The position numbers and the translations under genes were made by a program. The notes beneath the pieces were generated by a model. It worked only from the letters and a program-made list of their open reading frames with translations. It searched no databases and was not told the origin of the DNA. A stretch of 64,000 nt of DNA from Cryoendolithus antarcticus. Lineage: Eukaryota > Ascomycota > Dothideomycetes > Cladosporiales > Cladosporiaceae. Positions 42,901 to 53,084 of the stretch are shown here, piece by piece (within the stretch, counting starts at the first letter, position 1; every line of letters begins with the position of its first letter). The stretch covers positions 124,001-188,000 of the forward strand of contig NAJO01000038.1 in assembly GCA_002077065.1 (NCBI GenBank), given 5' to 3'.

Positions 42901-45092
42901 CCTTTGAGACTTCTGTCCGCGCTGGAGGCTACATTGTCGACCGCTTCTTAACGGGTGTACGACCACAGGAGTTCTACTTCCACGCCATGGCCGGAAGAGA
43001 AGGTCTGATCGACACAGCCGTCAAGACAAGTCGAAGTGGCTACTTGCAGCGCTGTCTCATCAAGGGCATGGAAGGTCTCAAAGTCGAGTACGACTCCAGC
43101 GTCCGTGACACAGACGGCTCTGTTATTCAATTCCTTTACGGCGAAGATGGGCTCGATGTCGCGAAAGCGAAGTATCTTAGCGACTTCACGTTCACGGCTC
43201 AGAATCATTACTCGCTTGTCGAAAGCTTCTCCATGGACCGCGACTTCGAGAGCATCCTCGATAAGGATGCGCAAGAAGCTACGAAGAACGCTGAGAAAGC
43301 TTATCGTAAGTCAGGCGGCGATTTGGGAGCCTCAGATCCAGCGTTAAGCATCTACAACCCTTCCCGACAAGCTGGCGCTATAAGCGAGAAGCTCTTCGCC
43401 AGTGCTAGAGATTACATGGACAACAACCCTGACTCTCTGATCAAGGACAAGAAGAAGAACATCGCCGGTCGACTAACGAAGAACGAATTTCGCGGGATCC
43501 AGGACATGCGCTACATGCGATCTGTCGTTGAGCCTGGTGAAGCTGTCGGTGTGATAGCCGGGCAGTCAGTGGGCGAGCCGAGTACGCAGATGACGCTCAA
43601 CACTTTCCATTTGGCTGGGCACGCAGCGAAGAACGTCACGCTGGGTATTCCCAGGTTGCGAGAGATTGTCATGACTGCTGCTACGAACATTGCTACGCCT
43701 TTGATGACGCTGAAGCTGCATGATGAGATAAGTGCAGAAGAGGGCAGGCGCTTCGCCAAGGGCATTAGTCGATTGGCGTTGAGTGAAGTTGTGGACTCTG
43801 TTGAGGTAAGGGAGAGTGTGGGCAAAGGCATTGCGTACGAGGAGGCGAAGAAATATGAGGTCAGGCTGCAGCTGTTCAGCAGAGAGGAGTATGGGCGTGA
43901 GTATGCCATCACGGTGCAAGACGTCATCAGCGCTGTTGAATTTCAGCTCCTGCCGAGACTGCAGGCCATGACTAGGAAAGAGCTGAAGAAGCGGAAGGGA
44001 GAGAAGAGTCTGAAGGGCAGTGCGCAAAGTGACGCTATGCCAGATATTGGAAAGAGCGCCGGCGCAACCGAGCAAGAGTCTGGACGAGCTGCAGCGGAGC
44101 GGGAGGGTGGCGATGACGACTCAGATGATGACGGTGACGACGATGCCACGCGCGACAAGGCAAAGGGTAACCGCCAACAAGCCGGCTACGAAGCATACGA
44201 AGACGAGGATGACGCCGACCTCGCCGCAAAGGTAGCTCAACAAGACGATGCTGCCTCAGACTCCGAGCCCGAAGACGAAGCCTACGGCGGCAGCCCTCGC
44301 TTTCCCAAGGAAGGCGATGACATGGACATGGACGTCGACTCCCGCACACAGAAGATTCTAGCCGCCGACCGCGAGTCCCGCATCAAAGGCAACAAATCCA
44401 CCAACGACATCACCTCCTTCGCCTTCGACCCCATCACTAGCCTCTGCACTTTCACGCTCGAATACGCAGCCTCGACAGCCAAGTTGCTGCTCCTCTCGCT
44501 TCTCGAACGAGCCTGCAAAGAAGCCCTCATTCAGTCCGTGGAGAACATCTCCTCTGCAGCCTTCGACGAAGCGACGTTCAAATCCTCCAACGGCTCGACA
44601 AAACAAATCCTCACAGCGGGAGTGAACATCAAAGCAATGTGGGATTACCAGCACATCGTCCCTCCAAACCACATTCTCCCCAACTCCACCGCCTCGCTGC
44701 TACATACCTACGGCGTCGAAGCAGCACGCAGCAGCATAGTCCTCGAGCTGAGCTCCGTCTTCGCTGGCCACGGTATCAGCGTTGATATCCGCCACCTAAC
44801 GCTCATCGCCGACTACATGACGCGGGACGGGGAGTACAAAGCCTTCAATCGCATGGGATTCAGGGGGAATGTGAGCCCGTTCATGAAGATGAGTTTTGAG
44901 ACTACGGTGGGGTTTCTGAGGGAGGCTGTGCTTGGGGGCGAGGTTGAAGGGTTAGCTGGGCCGAGTGCGAGGATTGTGGTGGGGAGATTGGGCGGGGTGG
45001 GAACGGGAGGATGTGGGGTGTTCACGAAGGTGGAGGAGAAGGCTAAAGAGGAGGAAGGGACGGAGGGGAGTGATGTAGAGATGGAGGATTAG
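39921..45092 (+). CDS. RPA190: RNA polymerase I largest subunit Rpa190
   Basis: Intronless frame; I choose the ATG at 39921 (MNISAPTSSHITSVSFSPLS), which aligns with the family N-terminus, giving 1723 residues. An in-frame ATG at 39792 would add 43 non-conserved residues. The N-terminal zinc finger is CATCGLKNPQCPGHCGHIEL. The absolutely conserved Mg2+ loop NADFDGDEMN has its aspartates at residues 649, 651 and 653. The bridge helix and trigger-loop region (GQSVGEPSTQMTLNTFH) follows. A long acidic insertion (about residues 1380-1480, rich in Asp/Glu/Gly) is the usual Pol I jaw-region feature. The enzyme transcribes rDNA in the nucleolus. Its 3' end is convergent with DNMT5 across 229 bp. A 303-codon antisense frame is a shadow. 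Confidence 0.96.
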   Translation: MNISAPTSSHITSVSFSPLSSTSIRSLSARRITNPTTFDTLLNPMPGGLYTAELGQFGDNACATCGLKNPQCPGHCGHIELPVVCYHPTFMDMVLRLVRGGCVYCGRLKMARVVVNRFVCRLRLVRHGLLREMAELDELSVKTATKGGEVLEESEEDEEEGVSGDTKELIEQRERFVKKAIRRARQEGRLAEEMTEAVMNARRVIIQEFMGSITKGTKCGNCSGLNHSYRKDRFVKIFRKPLRKEHRNKMIQAGMKAKDPVVVMYKREQAQKERSRKRKRDIDEGVADMERSSEEEELVDSSSDEGEIEIVGGDAMDLDAGVSTKTREEPEDTEVYLNQTRIHAQLEQLFMNEQEILGLIYGADTKSGPAARVSADMFFVRDILIPPNRFRPEARTGSDEISEAQENGLYKNVINACDLMTTIQRELSGTKERDERYRARTYADFENTWVTLQDAVNSLIDRDRNPVQGNAGKRNPEGVKQKLEKKEGMFRKYMMGKRVNFAARTVISPDPNIETNEIGVPPVFAVKLTYPEPVTVYNVEELQEAVRNGPHVWPGAIAIESETGQVTNLDRKNPEERTALANQLLAPSATNRGTRPKKVHRHLNNGDIVIMNRQPTLHKPSMMCHRARVLPGEKTLRMHYANCNTYNADFDGDEMNMHFPQNEIARAEALSIADTDHQYLSATAGQPLRGLIQDHISMGVWLTNRDTFFNREDYMQLLYAALRPESGHCTTGRLETVPHAVMKPQKLWTGKQVITSVLKNITPPAHQGLTMKGVSTTPAKLWNANSEEATVIFSEGELMQGIIDKKQIGPSGGGLVNSVYEAYGHTVAGRLLSVLGRLLTKLLHMRAHSCGVEDLIFTRQGESMRQKALAGTENIGFDVSAKYVTLDPAAISTTSRELRRRLEGVLRDDDKMRELDQLTNTSTTLLSTAVTAACLPTALTKPFPKNQMQLMTSSGAKGSGVNANQISCNLGQQVLEGRRVPVMVSGKTLPCFKPFETSVRAGGYIVDRFLTGVRPQEFYFHAMAGREGLIDTAVKTSRSGYLQRCLIKGMEGLKVEYDSSVRDTDGSVIQFLYGEDGLDVAKAKYLSDFTFTAQNHYSLVESFSMDRDFESILDKDAQEATKNAEKAYRKSGGDLGASDPALSIYNPSRQAGAISEKLFASARDYMDNNPDSLIKDKKKNIAGRLTKNEFRGIQDMRYMRSVVEPGEAVGVIAGQSVGEPSTQMTLNTFHLAGHAAKNVTLGIPRLREIVMTAATNIATPLMTLKLHDEISAEEGRRFAKGISRLALSEVVDSVEVRESVGKGIAYEEAKKYEVRLQLFSREEYGREYAITVQDVISAVEFQLLPRLQAMTRKELKKRKGEKSLKGSAQSDAMPDIGKSAGATEQESGRAAAEREGGDDDSDDDGDDDATRDKAKGNRQQAGYEAYEDEDDADLAAKVAQQDDAASDSEPEDEAYGGSPRFPKEGDDMDMDVDSRTQKILAADRESRIKGNKSTNDITSFAFDPITSLCTFTLEYAASTAKLLLLSLLERACKEALIQSVENISSAAFDEATFKSSNGSTKQILTAGVNIKAMWDYQHIVPPNHILPNSTASLLHTYGVEAARSSIVLELSSVFAGHGISVDIRHLTLIADYMTRDGEYKAFNRMGFRGNVSPFMKMSFETTVGFLREAVLGGEVEGLAGPSARIVVGRLGGVGTGGCGVFTKVEEKAKEEEGTEGSDVEMED

Positions 45093-45321
45093 GGTTTGCA
45101 TGGGAAAGGCGCAGTGGAATATGTATGATGTCAAGGCAATTTCGATTCTGACTATTATGAATCTCTCGTCATGCTTTTCCCTTCTCAATGTTCGCCGTGA
45201 CGGCGTCATGCAAATGCTATGCGCACAAAGGGGTATCGTACAGAACGCCGCGCGCTATGCATGCCAGCACCATCCCGCATCTCTTTCCAATGCTATCATC
45301 TCACACCAGAACACCTCCATC

Positions 45322-48300
45322 TCAATCCTGGTACCTCTCGGAGAAAGTAACATGCGAGCTGAAGTCCTGCTTCTCCAGCACCTCCTTCCCCTGCTGCCCA
45401 GCCACCCATGGATGCGGCCGTAGACTGTAATAGTTCGCCTCGTTGACCAGCTTAGCGTACTTCGTCTTGACAGTCGGCCGCCTGCCAGCACGCTTCATGG
45501 TCATAGGTGGAGGTGTGGGGATGGTGAAGCCACCTTGCTGTAAGATTACTTTGTCGTCGTGCGTGCGCTGCGCAAGACGCTCTCGTGCCTCTAGAATGTC
45601 GACATCGATAGTATAGAGCGCTAGCAGACGATGGACGTAGATTGTCTTCTTCTGCCCGTGACGCTTGACGCGGCCGATGGCCTGTGCCATAGTGGCGTCG
45701 TATTTGTACTGCGTCTTGCAGAGTAGGGGGGAGAGAAAGATGACGTGGTTTGCACATTGTATGTTCGAGCCCGCGGCCGTCTCGCTTGATGCATCGAGCA
45801 CAATAACGGTATCTTCGCAGTCGTCTGCCGCAAAGGCTCTGATCAGGTCTCCAGCTTGAGCGGACTCGTGCACCACAGTCGCGTCGATGCCAGCGGCTTC
45901 GAGAGCATGGGCCATATCTTCGAGCTGGGAGGCGTATTGAACGAAGAGCACGGCGCGATCTCTGAGAGCTCTGATCTCCTTCAACATCTTGACAGCCTGC
46001 TCGATCTTAGCGCCATAATTGCTGCTTGCGCCGATGCTCCCAAGTGCATGTGACCACAGCATGTGATGGTCTCGCATCGAAGCTTGACAGCCGTCTACAG
46101 GGCATATACTGTCAGGGCCATTGAAGTTGTAGTGATGCTCGCAGATGAGGTGGCCACATAGCGCAGAAACACCGCAACCGTCCTTCTGGTACTCGCAGTC
46201 ATCGACCTCACACCGTGGCGTCTTGGGCAAGCGGACCACGTTTGCGATGAATCGCTTTGTCCGAATGGCGGTCACCAGATCCTCCGAGATGGTCCTTACC
46301 ACAGTAGTCGTATCTCGCTCCAGTGCACAGCCCAGCGCATCCTTGTCGAGCTTCTTGAGTCTCTCAGCCAACGTGCCCGTGGTCTTCTTGATCGTACCGA
46401 GTTTCTCAAGCTCGGGGATCCACTGCTCGCGCGGCACCTTCGTCCTGTATGCATCTATCGCCTGCTGTACGACGTCGATTGCGTCGCCGTCGCCAAGAGA
46501 GAAGGGCGCTTTGGCAGGGTCTTTCTGCAAAGCCTCTGCCTCGAACGCCTCCAAGGCAGCGTTCTGTGCTTTCTGGGCTCTGCGAGATGCTTCCTGCAGT
46601 GACATGACAAGGCGGTCAATCTGAACTTGGCCCGAAGAAATGAGGGATGCCAAGCCTTTCGGCAGCTCGATTGTGCGCTTGCTCATATGCGTACGGAGAA
46701 GAAGGGCGGCGCGCCGGGAGAGGACCTCTTCGCCATGGGAGTAGCCCTTAGAAGCGGTCCTGAAGCGTTCGACCTGCCCTGTGGTCCTCGAGTCCTTGCT
46801 GTCTTGTAGTACCATGTTTCGCGAGATCAGATCTTGCGCGATCTCCTTGTACATGACCATGTGATCACGATCAAGTTTGACTGGCACGAGTCGCTCCTCG
46901 ACTGGCAGTGGCTCGCCGTCCATGACATTCTGTCTTGCGAAGGTATCGAGGAACATTTGTGCTCGTTGGTAGATTTGGGCGTGCATGCTGTGGGACATGA
47001 CACGTTGATTTTGTTCGAAGAGCTCCAAATCCGTAGCATCCTTCTTGATCGCGTCTCGGCTCCCCTTCGTCATGGCCGCACTGCTGCTGCTGCCGTATGC
47101 AAGTGGTACGCCAAGCAACCCGGCTATCTGCGCTACCTCGTACGTGTCGTTCAGACATGGTGTACCTGATAGTAAGTGGCGCTTGTCGGCTTGGATTGCT
47201 TTCAGCATGTCTTGTCCCTGTGGGCTACAGTCATGGAACTCGTCAACGATCATGCGGTTGAACCAGAACATCTCAAAAAGTGGCGCAAGCCTGGTCGGTA
47301 GCTTCGCTGGTCTCTGCTCTTTCGTCGATGATTTTATCCACGCCTTCTTCGACGGTCGCTGCTGAGAGGCGGAGCCCCAGAACGTCTGCTTGCGCTCAGC
47401 CTCGACTTTCATATTGTACAGTCGAAGCCCGGACAGGCCTCCTTTCTCGAACTCGCCAAGATGCTTGTGAACGTACTGGCTTGCCAGGGCATGCCACGCC
47501 GTGTAAGCTCTCCCGTATTTCACGGCTGGTGCCGATATCGCAACGAAGTCTGCAAGACGTGCAGCGTAGGATTCGTTCTCCAGCAGATTGCGGTTGACTA
47601 CGATGATCTTGGCAGCTTTGAAGTCATCCATTGTATATTTGTCGAGCATGGCCATACTCTTGATTCGTAAGACCCCACTCGTATAGCCGAACTTGTCGGC
47701 GGCTTCTGCGATCCACTGGTCCACGAGCGCCGAAGGCGCAATGATGAGTGTTGCTTGCGTGGGAATTAAGCCTTCAGCTTTGGGGCACTTCAATTGCCGC
47801 TGCTCGAGATCTCGCATGAGTGCCTTCTGTCCGTCCAGTAGATGCGCATGTATCAGGGCGAGACTTGTCAGAGTCTTGCCAAAGCCCGGATGATCTGCGC
47901 AGATGCTGCCACGGACGTGAATGGTTGTAGTGGCCTGGACCTCTGCACGCCAGCATGTAAGCTGTGCCTCTTGCACAGCCTCCAGCTCGAACGGAGCTCC
48001 ATCGTCGGTCTCCTGCTGCCTGAGCCATGCAAGCTGGGCTTTCTGCTGAGGCATGAGATCCTGGGGAACTCCCTTGATGCTCATCATTCCGACGTCACGA
48101 GTGTAGGGTCTGAAGACCGTCTTTTGTAGGCGAAAGGGTCGAACACGGAAGTCAGAGGCGTCCGCAATAGAATGCAGTCGCCAGCGCAACGACGTTGGCT
48201 GAGATGGCACGCATAGGGACGCAATCGCCTTGTGCGCTATTGAAGCAAGATCAATGCCAAAGCTCAGAGTGGTCACACCGTTGGAAGTGCTCGTCTTCAA

Positions 48301-51300
48301 CACCAGTGGCTCGTGCTGATGCTTGACTTCGCGCTCGTACCTCGTAGATTCTTGTTTGTCTTCGATCCCAACAAGCCGGTTATCCGAATCCATCGACCAA
48401 CGCAAGGCCGGTCTTGTGGGCGAGCACGTCTTGCAGCCTGAGCTGACGGCCAATGACAGGGGCTGCCACTGGTCGGAAGGTAGATTGCGCCTCATCATCT
48501 CCAAGACCCACGCGTGATCAGCGAAGAATCTTGTATTGCTGGCGCTGATTGAGGACGTCTTCCCGACAGGCTCGGATATGCCCTGCACCTCACAACTAAC
48601 GATTAGCTCGGCGATTTGACAACCCAGCTGTGGAATTTTATCCCCGTCCTGCACCGGCAGTAGGACCTTCGCAGGCCTGATAGACGCAGAGAGTAACTGC
48701 TCGGTATCACGCCACAGCGCGTCTGAGGTGACGCGTGCGTCGCTGAATATGTCCGCCTCTGCCCATGGCTTCCAAGCTGGCTCAAGGTGAGCGACGCTGA
48801 TCCGATGCTCTCCATAGTCTAGTCGCTCGTGATTGTGGGCGAACACAAAGGCATCAAGTTTCGCATCGCCTGTACGAGTAGGATCTTGAAAAAGGTACAG
48901 AGGCTTGCCAGGAGAGTCCATTCGCTTGTACAGACTGTCGTGAGCCGTGCCGCATTTTGGCAACGCAGTGTAGGTGCCGCTGATCAAGAGCTCATCTGGC
49001 GCATTAATGCGCAGCTGGCTGGGAGCCGTCGGATTCTCACACTTTGGTAGCTTTAGCCTAGCCCGCCAAGTGGGCACCACCACACCCTGCGCCTTAATGC
49101 TGACACGGTACGTTGACGCAGGTAAATCGCGCCATTGCCACTGTCCTGCGAGCAATGAGGACGTCTGGAGAACACAGCGAGCTATAGGCTGTCTCAACAT
49201 CTTGCGCATGTGGTGATTGGCAGAAAGCGAGGTTGGGGGCATGGCGAAAAGACGCCATTCTGCCAAATCGGCATTAAGCACAAGTCGTAGTTCTGCGGTG
49301 GGCGCCGTGTAGTTGACAACCCAGTCTCTTTTCCTGCTGACGCTAGCGAAGCTGAAGTCTGACCGAAGTGCTTGGGTGACGGCGTCGGCGTAGGCTCGAT
49401 CCTTGACGCTCTTGCGGATAGTCTTGAGAAGCCGGTCCAGCTGTGTCACATCGAAGCCGAGCTGCAGCGGCAGCTTCGACCGCAGGCTCTTCTCAAATGC
49501 GAGTGGACTTTCACGACCTAGCTCGTCTGCGAGGACGTAATCGTGAGCTGGACTGCCCCCACACTTCACGCAACTTGTGTGCGCGCAGTCGACGCACTGC
49601 TGGATGTCGGCAACGGTGACATCCTGAGCTCCTTCGCAGTAGCAGCGGCGGACAGAGCGAGCTGCCGCACTGGCTGCAGCCTGCACGTCGAAAGCTATCC
49701 CGTCCTGTTGCGCAGCCTTCGCCATAGCGTGCTCGGGCACCGGACGTATATCTACTGCTGTCTGCCGTAGCGGCGTGTAGACGTTCGCAGGAGCCGGCCC
49801 CTTGACTTTCGTTGCGATTGCCGGCATGCCGTGAGTCAATGCACACAATATAGCAGATCCAACCACAACCGAAGTCATGGCATTGCCTGCCAAATCTTGT
49901 ATCTCTGCCTGAGTCTCATTCGTGAAGGAGATTTTGTTGAGAGGTATACCTTGCATCTTGAGTGTCTCCTCTGCTGTCAGAATGCGCGCTGCATCCGAAG
50001 CATAGAAGGCGCCGGTTGGATGAATACAAGGGCATATGCCGTACGAGCCTTCGCCTTTAGTGAGATCAATGTTTTGACTGACGTCGTAAACACGTGACTT
50101 GAATCTGATATCCTCCTCCTTTCTGGCTTTGCGAAGGACAGCCATTTCAATGTAGTCCCGTACACGGTTGACTATGCGCTTGAACCATACAGCAGACCCA
50201 TGCTCCGGCACCAGTATCGCGCCGCTCTCTGTCCACTTGAGTGTCTCTCTCCCGCCACCAAGCCCTTCTGAATGTCTGGTGCTTGTGTGTCGCGTCTGAC
50301 ATTTCGCCCAGTCGACCTCTTTCTTGTTTACGACGTCGAGAATTTCCTGGGGCCGACTTCGAAGTTCGTCATTTGGCAGCAAGAAGTCGGCAACCGGACT
50401 ACTCGCTACTCGCTGCATATGACCCATCATCGTGGACCAGGCATCGCCGGCGCCGATCAGCTTCCCGCCCTGAGTGTTGTCGAACGCCACCACGTAGCCA
50501 CGCTGTCGAGTCTGCGGGATGTAGAAGTTCTTCGTATCGACAAGCACGCCTGCAACTTCATAGCCCATGTTGCGATAGAAGTCCATCATCTGGTCGAAGG
50601 GGGCGCCCGACACGTTTTCCAGAACAACAATCCTGGGTCGAGTCGCCTTCACATATGCCAGCACTCCGAACCAGGTTTTGCTCGACTCGCCGCCACCATC
50701 CTCGTCAAGGTCTTGTTGCCAGTTGTTCAAGTTGGAGAAGTCCTTACATGAAGTGCCAGCGATCAGAATGTCAACATTCGCGGGAACGGGTACCACAGCG
50801 TTGTAAGCCGTTGTCGCATGTGGAACGTCGTCCTTCATGGCCTCAATGAGCTCACCGACATCCCGGAAGATCAGTGCGGGACTAAAATTGCGTTGAATAT
50901 AGGCTTGCTTGAAGGGCGTGATTTCGGCAGAGAACAGATGGTCGAAGTCGAGCGTGACACCTTTGCTCTGCAGAGCGTCCGCAATCATCTCCATCGCTAA
51001 CAGGGGCGACTCAGTACCAGAGCACATTGTAGCTACCCGCAGCGGTTGGTGTAGTTCATTCAATGCGTCAGTCAGACCAAGACCGTCAGCTTTGAGGACC
51101 ATGTCGGAGAACATCTCGTCAATCTCATGGATAGGTGGCAAGCTCGTGTCCACAGTTCCTTTGTAGGGAAGATACGAGATCATCTGCTCGCGCGTACCGC
51201 TATTTGCAGTCCTGCCGTCCTTGATCTTAGCGGGTGCGCCATCTGCTGTCCGCTTCCGCTTATTGTCACGCTCAGCCTCGTCATCCATCATGTCGTCCTC

Positions 51301-52203
51301 TCCGTCGGAGCCTTCGGACTCTGTGCCTTCTGCTGAAGCCATTTCTGAGGCATCCTCTGCGCTCTCTACCTCGACCTGTTCTGCATCGAACATGTAGTCT
51401 TCATCATCTTCCTCCTTCTTCGACTTCGACTTGCGCTTCGGCTTCTTCGGTGACACAGCGCGATCTTCGGCCGCGAGCTCGTCCTCGGAAAGCTCTTGCG
51501 GTGCTTCGTATAGGTAGGAAGGTCGGTTGACTCTCCTCCTTGGCCTGCCAGTCTCGGGTGCTGAGCTGGTAGATGCGTCATTCATGTCGATCGAGCCGTC
51601 AGGCGAAGTACGAGATGATGCAGGGCCTTCGACTGGGCCGACTGATGATGTCGGGGATGACGCTGTGCTGCTGCTCAGCGAGGTATGCCGTGTCGTATTT
51701 GAGAAGTAGGGCCGAGGCGTAGGTCTTATGTTGCGGAACTGGCCGCTGGTGAAGGCTTCCAGTGGCGACGAAGCTGCTAGCGGAGCCGAGACAGTCGCCG
51801 AACGGAGGCCACCGCTCCTGAAGCTTGCCAGAGCGCTCGAAGCGCCAGGGTTCCTTGTGGACGCCTGATGGGATCGTTCCGCTTCCTGCTGCGCACGCTG
51901 GGCTTCTTTCTGTGCGATCTGGGCTCTCTCATACGCACGATTAGCCCTTTCCCGCTCATGGTAAGGCACAAAGACTACGCCATGCGGCAACTTTGGCTCT
52001 TGGATGAGCGCCAACTCATCCTCTTCTGCGTGCACAATCTTTGCGCGTTTGCCTTTGCGCACTGTATTCCTGGACGTGCGCGCGGATGGCTGCGTGAGAG
52101 GCGGCCGGACTTCGATGCAGCTCGACCCTGAGTCGGAGTCTGCATCTTTGCGAACGTCTGCGTGTGACTGCGCGATCTCCAGATCTCTCTTGCGCTTCGG
52201 CAT
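45322..52203 (-). CDS. DNMT5: DNMT5-type DNA methyltransferase (C5-MTase + RING + SNF2 ATPase)
   Basis: Intronless 2293-residue frame. Residues 1-340 are low-complexity and charged with nuclear-type basic runs; no chromodomain was noticed. The methyltransferase begins at about residue 391 (TMCSGTESPLLAMEMI). The catalytic cysteine is in GTSCKDFSNLN (Cys486), ENV is at 529-531, QTRQRGYVVAF follows, and GNAMTSVVVGSA closes the fold. A Cys-rich zinc module (CYCEG...CVDCAHTSCVKCGG) follows. The SNF2 part has HPGFGKT (Lys1443), DEFH at 1654-1657 and SGTPCLNDTYE. A RING finger starts at Cys1998 (CEVDDCEYQKDGCGVSALCG). The helicase C half carries the arginine-rich motif AQAIGRVKRHGQ near 2178. In Cryptococcus, Dnmt5 is an ATP-dependent maintenance CpG methylase. 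This member probably maintains 5-methylcytosine too (inference). Confidence 0.93.
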   Translation of the reverse strand: MPKRKRDLEIAQSHADVRKDADSDSGSSCIEVRPPLTQPSARTSRNTVRKGKRAKIVHAEEDELALIQEPKLPHGVVFVPYHERERANRAYERAQIAQKEAQRAQQEAERSHQASTRNPGASSALASFRSGGLRSATVSAPLAASSPLEAFTSGQFRNIRPTPRPYFSNTTRHTSLSSSTASSPTSSVGPVEGPASSRTSPDGSIDMNDASTSSAPETGRPRRRVNRPSYLYEAPQELSEDELAAEDRAVSPKKPKRKSKSKKEEDDEDYMFDAEQVEVESAEDASEMASAEGTESEGSDGEDDMMDDEAERDNKRKRTADGAPAKIKDGRTANSGTREQMISYLPYKGTVDTSLPPIHEIDEMFSDMVLKADGLGLTDALNELHQPLRVATMCSGTESPLLAMEMIADALQSKGVTLDFDHLFSAEITPFKQAYIQRNFSPALIFRDVGELIEAMKDDVPHATTAYNAVVPVPANVDILIAGTSCKDFSNLNNWQQDLDEDGGGESSKTWFGVLAYVKATRPRIVVLENVSGAPFDQMMDFYRNMGYEVAGVLVDTKNFYIPQTRQRGYVVAFDNTQGGKLIGAGDAWSTMMGHMQRVASSPVADFLLPNDELRSRPQEILDVVNKKEVDWAKCQTRHTSTRHSEGLGGGRETLKWTESGAILVPEHGSAVWFKRIVNRVRDYIEMAVLRKARKEEDIRFKSRVYDVSQNIDLTKGEGSYGICPCIHPTGAFYASDAARILTAEETLKMQGIPLNKISFTNETQAEIQDLAGNAMTSVVVGSAILCALTHGMPAIATKVKGPAPANVYTPLRQTAVDIRPVPEHAMAKAAQQDGIAFDVQAAASAAARSVRRCYCEGAQDVTVADIQQCVDCAHTSCVKCGGSPAHDYVLADELGRESPLAFEKSLRSKLPLQLGFDVTQLDRLLKTIRKSVKDRAYADAVTQALRSDFSFASVSRKRDWVVNYTAPTAELRLVLNADLAEWRLFAMPPTSLSANHHMRKMLRQPIARCVLQTSSLLAGQWQWRDLPASTYRVSIKAQGVVVPTWRARLKLPKCENPTAPSQLRINAPDELLISGTYTALPKCGTAHDSLYKRMDSPGKPLYLFQDPTRTGDAKLDAFVFAHNHERLDYGEHRISVAHLEPAWKPWAEADIFSDARVTSDALWRDTEQLLSASIRPAKVLLPVQDGDKIPQLGCQIAELIVSCEVQGISEPVGKTSSISASNTRFFADHAWVLEMMRRNLPSDQWQPLSLAVSSGCKTCSPTRPALRWSMDSDNRLVGIEDKQESTRYEREVKHQHEPLVLKTSTSNGVTTLSFGIDLASIAHKAIASLCVPSQPTSLRWRLHSIADASDFRVRPFRLQKTVFRPYTRDVGMMSIKGVPQDLMPQQKAQLAWLRQQETDDGAPFELEAVQEAQLTCWRAEVQATTTIHVRGSICADHPGFGKTLTSLALIHAHLLDGQKALMRDLEQRQLKCPKAEGLIPTQATLIIAPSALVDQWIAEAADKFGYTSGVLRIKSMAMLDKYTMDDFKAAKIIVVNRNLLENESYAARLADFVAISAPAVKYGRAYTAWHALASQYVHKHLGEFEKGGLSGLRLYNMKVEAERKQTFWGSASQQRPSKKAWIKSSTKEQRPAKLPTRLAPLFEMFWFNRMIVDEFHDCSPQGQDMLKAIQADKRHLLSGTPCLNDTYEVAQIAGLLGVPLAYGSSSSAAMTKGSRDAIKKDATDLELFEQNQRVMSHSMHAQIYQRAQMFLDTFARQNVMDGEPLPVEERLVPVKLDRDHMVMYKEIAQDLISRNMVLQDSKDSRTTGQVERFRTASKGYSHGEEVLSRRAALLLRTHMSKRTIELPKGLASLISSGQVQIDRLVMSLQEASRRAQKAQNAALEAFEAEALQKDPAKAPFSLGDGDAIDVVQQAIDAYRTKVPREQWIPELEKLGTIKKTTGTLAERLKKLDKDALGCALERDTTTVVRTISEDLVTAIRTKRFIANVVRLPKTPRCEVDDCEYQKDGCGVSALCGHLICEHHYNFNGPDSICPVDGCQASMRDHHMLWSHALGSIGASSNYGAKIEQAVKMLKEIRALRDRAVLFVQYASQLEDMAHALEAAGIDATVVHESAQAGDLIRAFAADDCEDTVIVLDASSETAAGSNIQCANHVIFLSPLLCKTQYKYDATMAQAIGRVKRHGQKKTIYVHRLLALYTIDVDILEARERLAQRTHDDKVILQQGGFTIPTPPPMTMKRAGRRPTVKTKYAKLVNEANYYSLRPHPWVAGQQGKEVLEKQDFSSHVTFSERYQD

Positions 52204-53084
52204 TGTGCTGACAGCTGAAGTATACTCATTCTCACATTAGTACTGACCCCCAGTGGTATGACATGCGACAGAAAGTGGTGAGAACGGAAACACAGTGGCG
52301 GGGTGGGGCGAAGCGCAAGGCGCATAGACAACTTTGCAGTGGTGTTGCAGTGGCATTGGGAATTTGAGGTTCGAGAGACGCGTAGAAACGCGCCAAGAGA
52401 AACTTTAGTCGCGAACATGCCACCTGCTTAGGTAAGGCCAGATCGATCTGGGTAACCAAGGGGCAACGTCGACTACAATGTCGGCACCATGCCATCATGA
52501 GTGCGAGTGATGCAGCCAGTCCATGGAACGGCCGCCAATCGCACTTTACAGGTCTTGAAGGGCGTGCGGGTGAACGCCGCTCATCGTAGCAATGCACCAG
52601 TGCTCCTTTGCGTCGTTGAACCCGCACGGCGGCGGCATGCCGAGTCCTCGGCCTCTACTGCTGTCGAGTATGTTGAGACGCAGCGACATAAGTGTGGCCA
52701 ATGGGGTGAAGCCTCCTCCGTGCTCTCCATACGCTGACAGCCGATGTAAAGGGCTGATAGTGGCATTAATTTGCAATCGCGCGTGCGAGCGAGCAGCCTA
52801 TAAGTGAGCTCAAGTACGTTCCTAACGTGCCAGCAGAGACAGCACGACGTCGTCAGGTCGAATGGTGTACTGCGACGGGACGACCTCATCGCTGAGGGAT
52901 GAGATGAGGTTGATTTGAAGTTGCCAAGCCCGATGGACGCTGTGGAGCTCAACCAATGGCACGATTGACCACAAGGCTTCGATGTACAATCAATGATCCG
53001 GCGCGACCAAATACAGGCACTACCTTGTGCTTATGTCGAGATATTCACTACGCTGGATTGCAGCAACATCATCGCACTCAGAGG
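52204..53084. other. Divergent intergenic region between DNMT5 and the 2H phosphoesterase gene
   Basis: No convincing gene in 0.9 kb. Several overlapping frames of 70-130 codons on both strands lack domain-like sequence. An in-frame ATG at 52956 would extend the next gene, but the added residues look non-coding. Confidence 0.5.
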
